DNA from: Maridesulfovibrio sp050916235
GTDB lineage: Bacteria > Desulfobacterota > Desulfovibrionia > Desulfovibrionales > Desulfovibrionaceae
Assembly: GCF_050916235.1 (NCBI RefSeq)
Contig: NZ_CP104854.1
Coordinates: forward strand, 1,240,001-1,304,000
Reading direction: 5' to 3'
Length of the DNA stretch: 64,000 bases
A program made the position numbers and the translations under genes. Shown here piece after piece: positions 62,431 through 64,000 of this stretch (position 1 is the first letter of the stretch; the number at the start of each line of letters is the position of its first letter). The notes below the pieces were generated by a model. It did not search any database. It was not told the DNA's origin and worked only from the letters and a program-made list of their open reading frames with translations.

Positions 62431-63357
62431 CTAACGATCAAGTAGATCCATAACTGTAGCAGCTATATTTTCCGCAGTTATCCCGGCGGCAGCCAGGTGC
62501 TCAAGTTGAGTTCCATAATTAAAAGAGAAAGAATCAGGCAGCCCTATTCTCTTGAACCTCAACGGCTTTTCCAGACAGGCTTCTGCAAGAATTTCAGCGA
62601 CAGAGCCACCCAGTCCTCCCAGTACGGTATTCTCCTCAACACATACAACGCAGGAAGCCTCTTTAGCTCTATGAAGAATAGCCTCAACATCAAGTGGTTT
62701 TACTGTGGGCACATGAAGGACAGCGGTATCAACTCCCTGAGCAGCCAAAATATCTCCAGCCTTCTTCATGGCTCCAAGCGTAATGCCACACCCGAGAATC
62801 AGTGCATCCGTTCCTTCTCGGTAACTATAGGCTTTCCCTATTTCGAACGTTGTTTCTTCGGTCACAATAGGGTCATACCCCTTGGCAAGCCGGATAAATA
62901 TGGGTCCCTGATGATCCAGAGTCGTAGGCATAAAACGGACCATTTCCTCAGCGTCAGCGAGCGAAACGACCGTAAGATTCGGGATCACCCTCAGAATGGA
63001 TAGGTCTTCTGTAGCCCAATGGGTGGGTCCCAGAGGAGCGTATACCATCCCTCCGCCATTGCCTATGAACCTGACGTTAAGGTTATGCAGGCAGGCATCG
63101 AGCACAATCTGCTCATAACAACGACGGGTCAGAAAACTCTGAATGGTATTAACATAAACGACCTTCCCCTCATGCGCCATTCCACTTGCCATACCCACGG
63201 CGTGCCCTTCGGCTATAGCTTCCATGAAAAAACGGTCCGGCATCTCCTTCATATAATTGCAAAGAGTCCCTGCCCCAAGGTCGGAACCGATGAAAACAAC
63301 CCGTTCATCCTTTTTTGCAAGCTCGTAGACCTGCTCAAGACAAGCTTTACGCATCAT
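62431..63357 (-). CDS. Transketolase C-terminal subunit, second set
   Basis: 308 residues. MEAIAEGHAVGMASGMAHEGKVVYVNTIQSFLTRRCYEQI (catalytic Glu region reads AIAEGHAVG), IFIRLAKGYDPIV and CVEENTVLGGLGGSVAEILAE. Only distantly similar to the 36097-37029 protein, so the two sets probably have different sugar substrates. The start overlaps the end of its N-terminal partner by 11 bases. Confidence 0.85.
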   Translation of the reverse strand: MMRKACLEQVYELAKKDERVVFIGSDLGAGTLCNYMKEMPDRFFMEAIAEGHAVGMASGMAHEGKVVYVNTIQSFLTRRCYEQIVLDACLHNLNVRFIGNGGGMVYAPLGPTHWATEDLSILRVIPNLTVVSLADAEEMVRFMPTTLDHQGPIFIRLAKGYDPIVTEETTFEIGKAYSYREGTDALILGCGITLGAMKKAGDILAAQGVDTAVLHVPTVKPLDVEAILHRAKEASCVVCVEENTVLGGLGGSVAEILAEACLEKPLRFKRIGLPDSFSFNYGTQLEHLAAAGITAENIAATVMDLLDR

Positions 63358-64000
63358 ATTCCTCGATTGCTTTGATCATGCTCTCATATTCTTCTACCGA
63401 CATCTTGGTCTTATGATGCCACGAAGGATTACCTTCGGCGAAAGGAATCCCTTTCCCTTTGACCGTATGGCTGATAATCGCAGACGGTTTACCTATTTCA
63501 AACGGTAAGGAGGAAAAGGCTTCTTCCAACTCCGACACACTGTGACCATCCACTTCACGAACCGCGAAACCAAAGCTTTTCCACTTATCGGCAAATGGTT
63601 CCAGCCCAGAAACAAGTTCTGTGCAACCGTAAGACTGCAGTTTGTTATAATCGACAATGGCAGTAAGCGAATCAAGTTTCTGCTTGGAAGCACTCATAGC
63701 AGCCTCCCAAACGGAGCCCTCCCCGCATTCTCCATCACCAAGAACAGCAAAAACCCTGCTTGAAGACTTGTTAACCCTCAGTGCTGCAGCGGATCCAACC
63801 GCAAATGACAACCCGTGTCCAAGGCTGCCTGTCGCAAATTCCACGCCAGGAGTTTTGGCAGTTGGATGCCCACCGACCAGTCCATCATAACAACAAAAAC
63901 TGAACAAATCCTTGTCCGAGATAAAGCCTTTGTCCTCAAGCATTACATAAAGAGCGAGGCAACCATGCCCCTTGCTGAGAATAAAACGATCACGTTCCTC
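63347..64000 (-). CDS. Transketolase N-terminal subunit, second set (5' end beyond window)
   Basis: The frame stays open to the right edge, so the start is missing; about 217 residues are visible. Motifs: RDRFILSKGHGCLALYVML (same block as in the first set), VEFATGSLGHGLSFAVGSA and the ThDP motif GDGECGEGSVWEA...LTAIVDYN. A methionine at 63943 is internal, because homology to the first set continues upstream of it. With the next gene it forms a two-gene transketolase. Confidence 0.88.
   Translation of the reverse strand, partial: EERDRFILSKGHGCLALYVMLEDKGFISDKDLFSFCCYDGLVGGHPTAKTPGVEFATGSLGHGLSFAVGSAAALRVNKSSSRVFAVLGDGECGEGSVWEAAMSASKQKLDSLTAIVDYNKLQSYGCTELVSGLEPFADKWKSFGFAVREVDGHSVSELEEAFSSLPFEIGKPSAIISHTVKGKGIPFAEGNPSWHHKTKMSVEEYESMIKAIEEYDA

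Noticed and set aside
63347..63943. Full-length gene starting at the methionine at 63943
   Set aside because: The frame continues to the window edge and the upstream residues match the conserved DRFILSKGH block, so the true start is outside the window.

Overview
The window looks like chromosomal DNA from a marine, sulfate-reducing Desulfovibrionaceae bacterium (Desulfovibrio/Maridesulfovibrio type). The evidence is a complete hdrCBA-floxDCBA electron-transfer operon, a DcrA-like chemoreceptor with a c-type heme motif in its sensor domain, a tetraheme cytochrome, LPS genes (hldD, lptD), and short intergenic elements of the kind I associate with these genomes. This placement is inferred from gene content only.

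Layout. 1-6.1 kb, minus strand: hldD, lptD and mutL (cut by the left edge). The run is interrupted between lptD and mutL by an AT-rich FkbM-type methyltransferase gene on the plus strand, flanked by two 84-bp direct repeats. 6.7-9.8 kb, plus: a UPF0597/cysteine-desulfidase-like enzyme, a VWA-OmpA protein and a small exported protein. 10.1-12.6 kb, minus: a tetraheme cytochrome followed by the heme-motif chemoreceptor, with a near-perfect palindrome just ahead of the pair. 13.2-19.9 kb, plus: HdrC, HdrB, HdrA, FloxD/MvhD, FloxC, FloxB and FloxA, translationally coupled and closed by a strong terminator. 20-29.7 kb: a stand-alone receiver domain, an HI0933-type flavoprotein, an exported lipoprotein plus CHAT-protease pair, YchF, a DMT-type permease and a DUF697 membrane protein.

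29.8 kb to the right edge is a large surface-glycan island made of two convergent gene trains meeting near 48.1-48.3 kb. The plus-strand train (29.8-48.1 kb) encodes a TagB/F-like glycerophosphotransferase, a nucleotidyltransferase, pseudaminic acid enzymes PseF, PseG, PseB and PseC, a two-gene transketolase, an SDR, methyltransferases, a TIGR04372-like glycosyltransferase, an ATP-grasp enzyme, a GH57-like protein, a cytoplasmic sialidase-like beta-propeller, and a DUF115/Maf-like protein of the kind linked to flagellin glycosylation. PseH and PseI are not visible in the window.

The minus-strand train (48.3-64 kb) is more AT-rich in its distal part. It holds a second two-gene transketolase (cut by the right edge), five or six methyltransferases, two radical SAM/SPASM enzymes, an RmlD-like reductase, a family of uncharacterised transferase-like proteins (one fused to a radical SAM enzyme), and an overlapping pair consisting of a pyruvate kinase lacking its C-terminal domain and an APS-kinase homologue. 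I find this train the least explained part of the window. The kinase pair and the TPR-transferase-radical SAM fusion are the best candidates for undescribed glycan-modification chemistry. I saw no tRNA, rRNA, CRISPR array, transposase or integrase.
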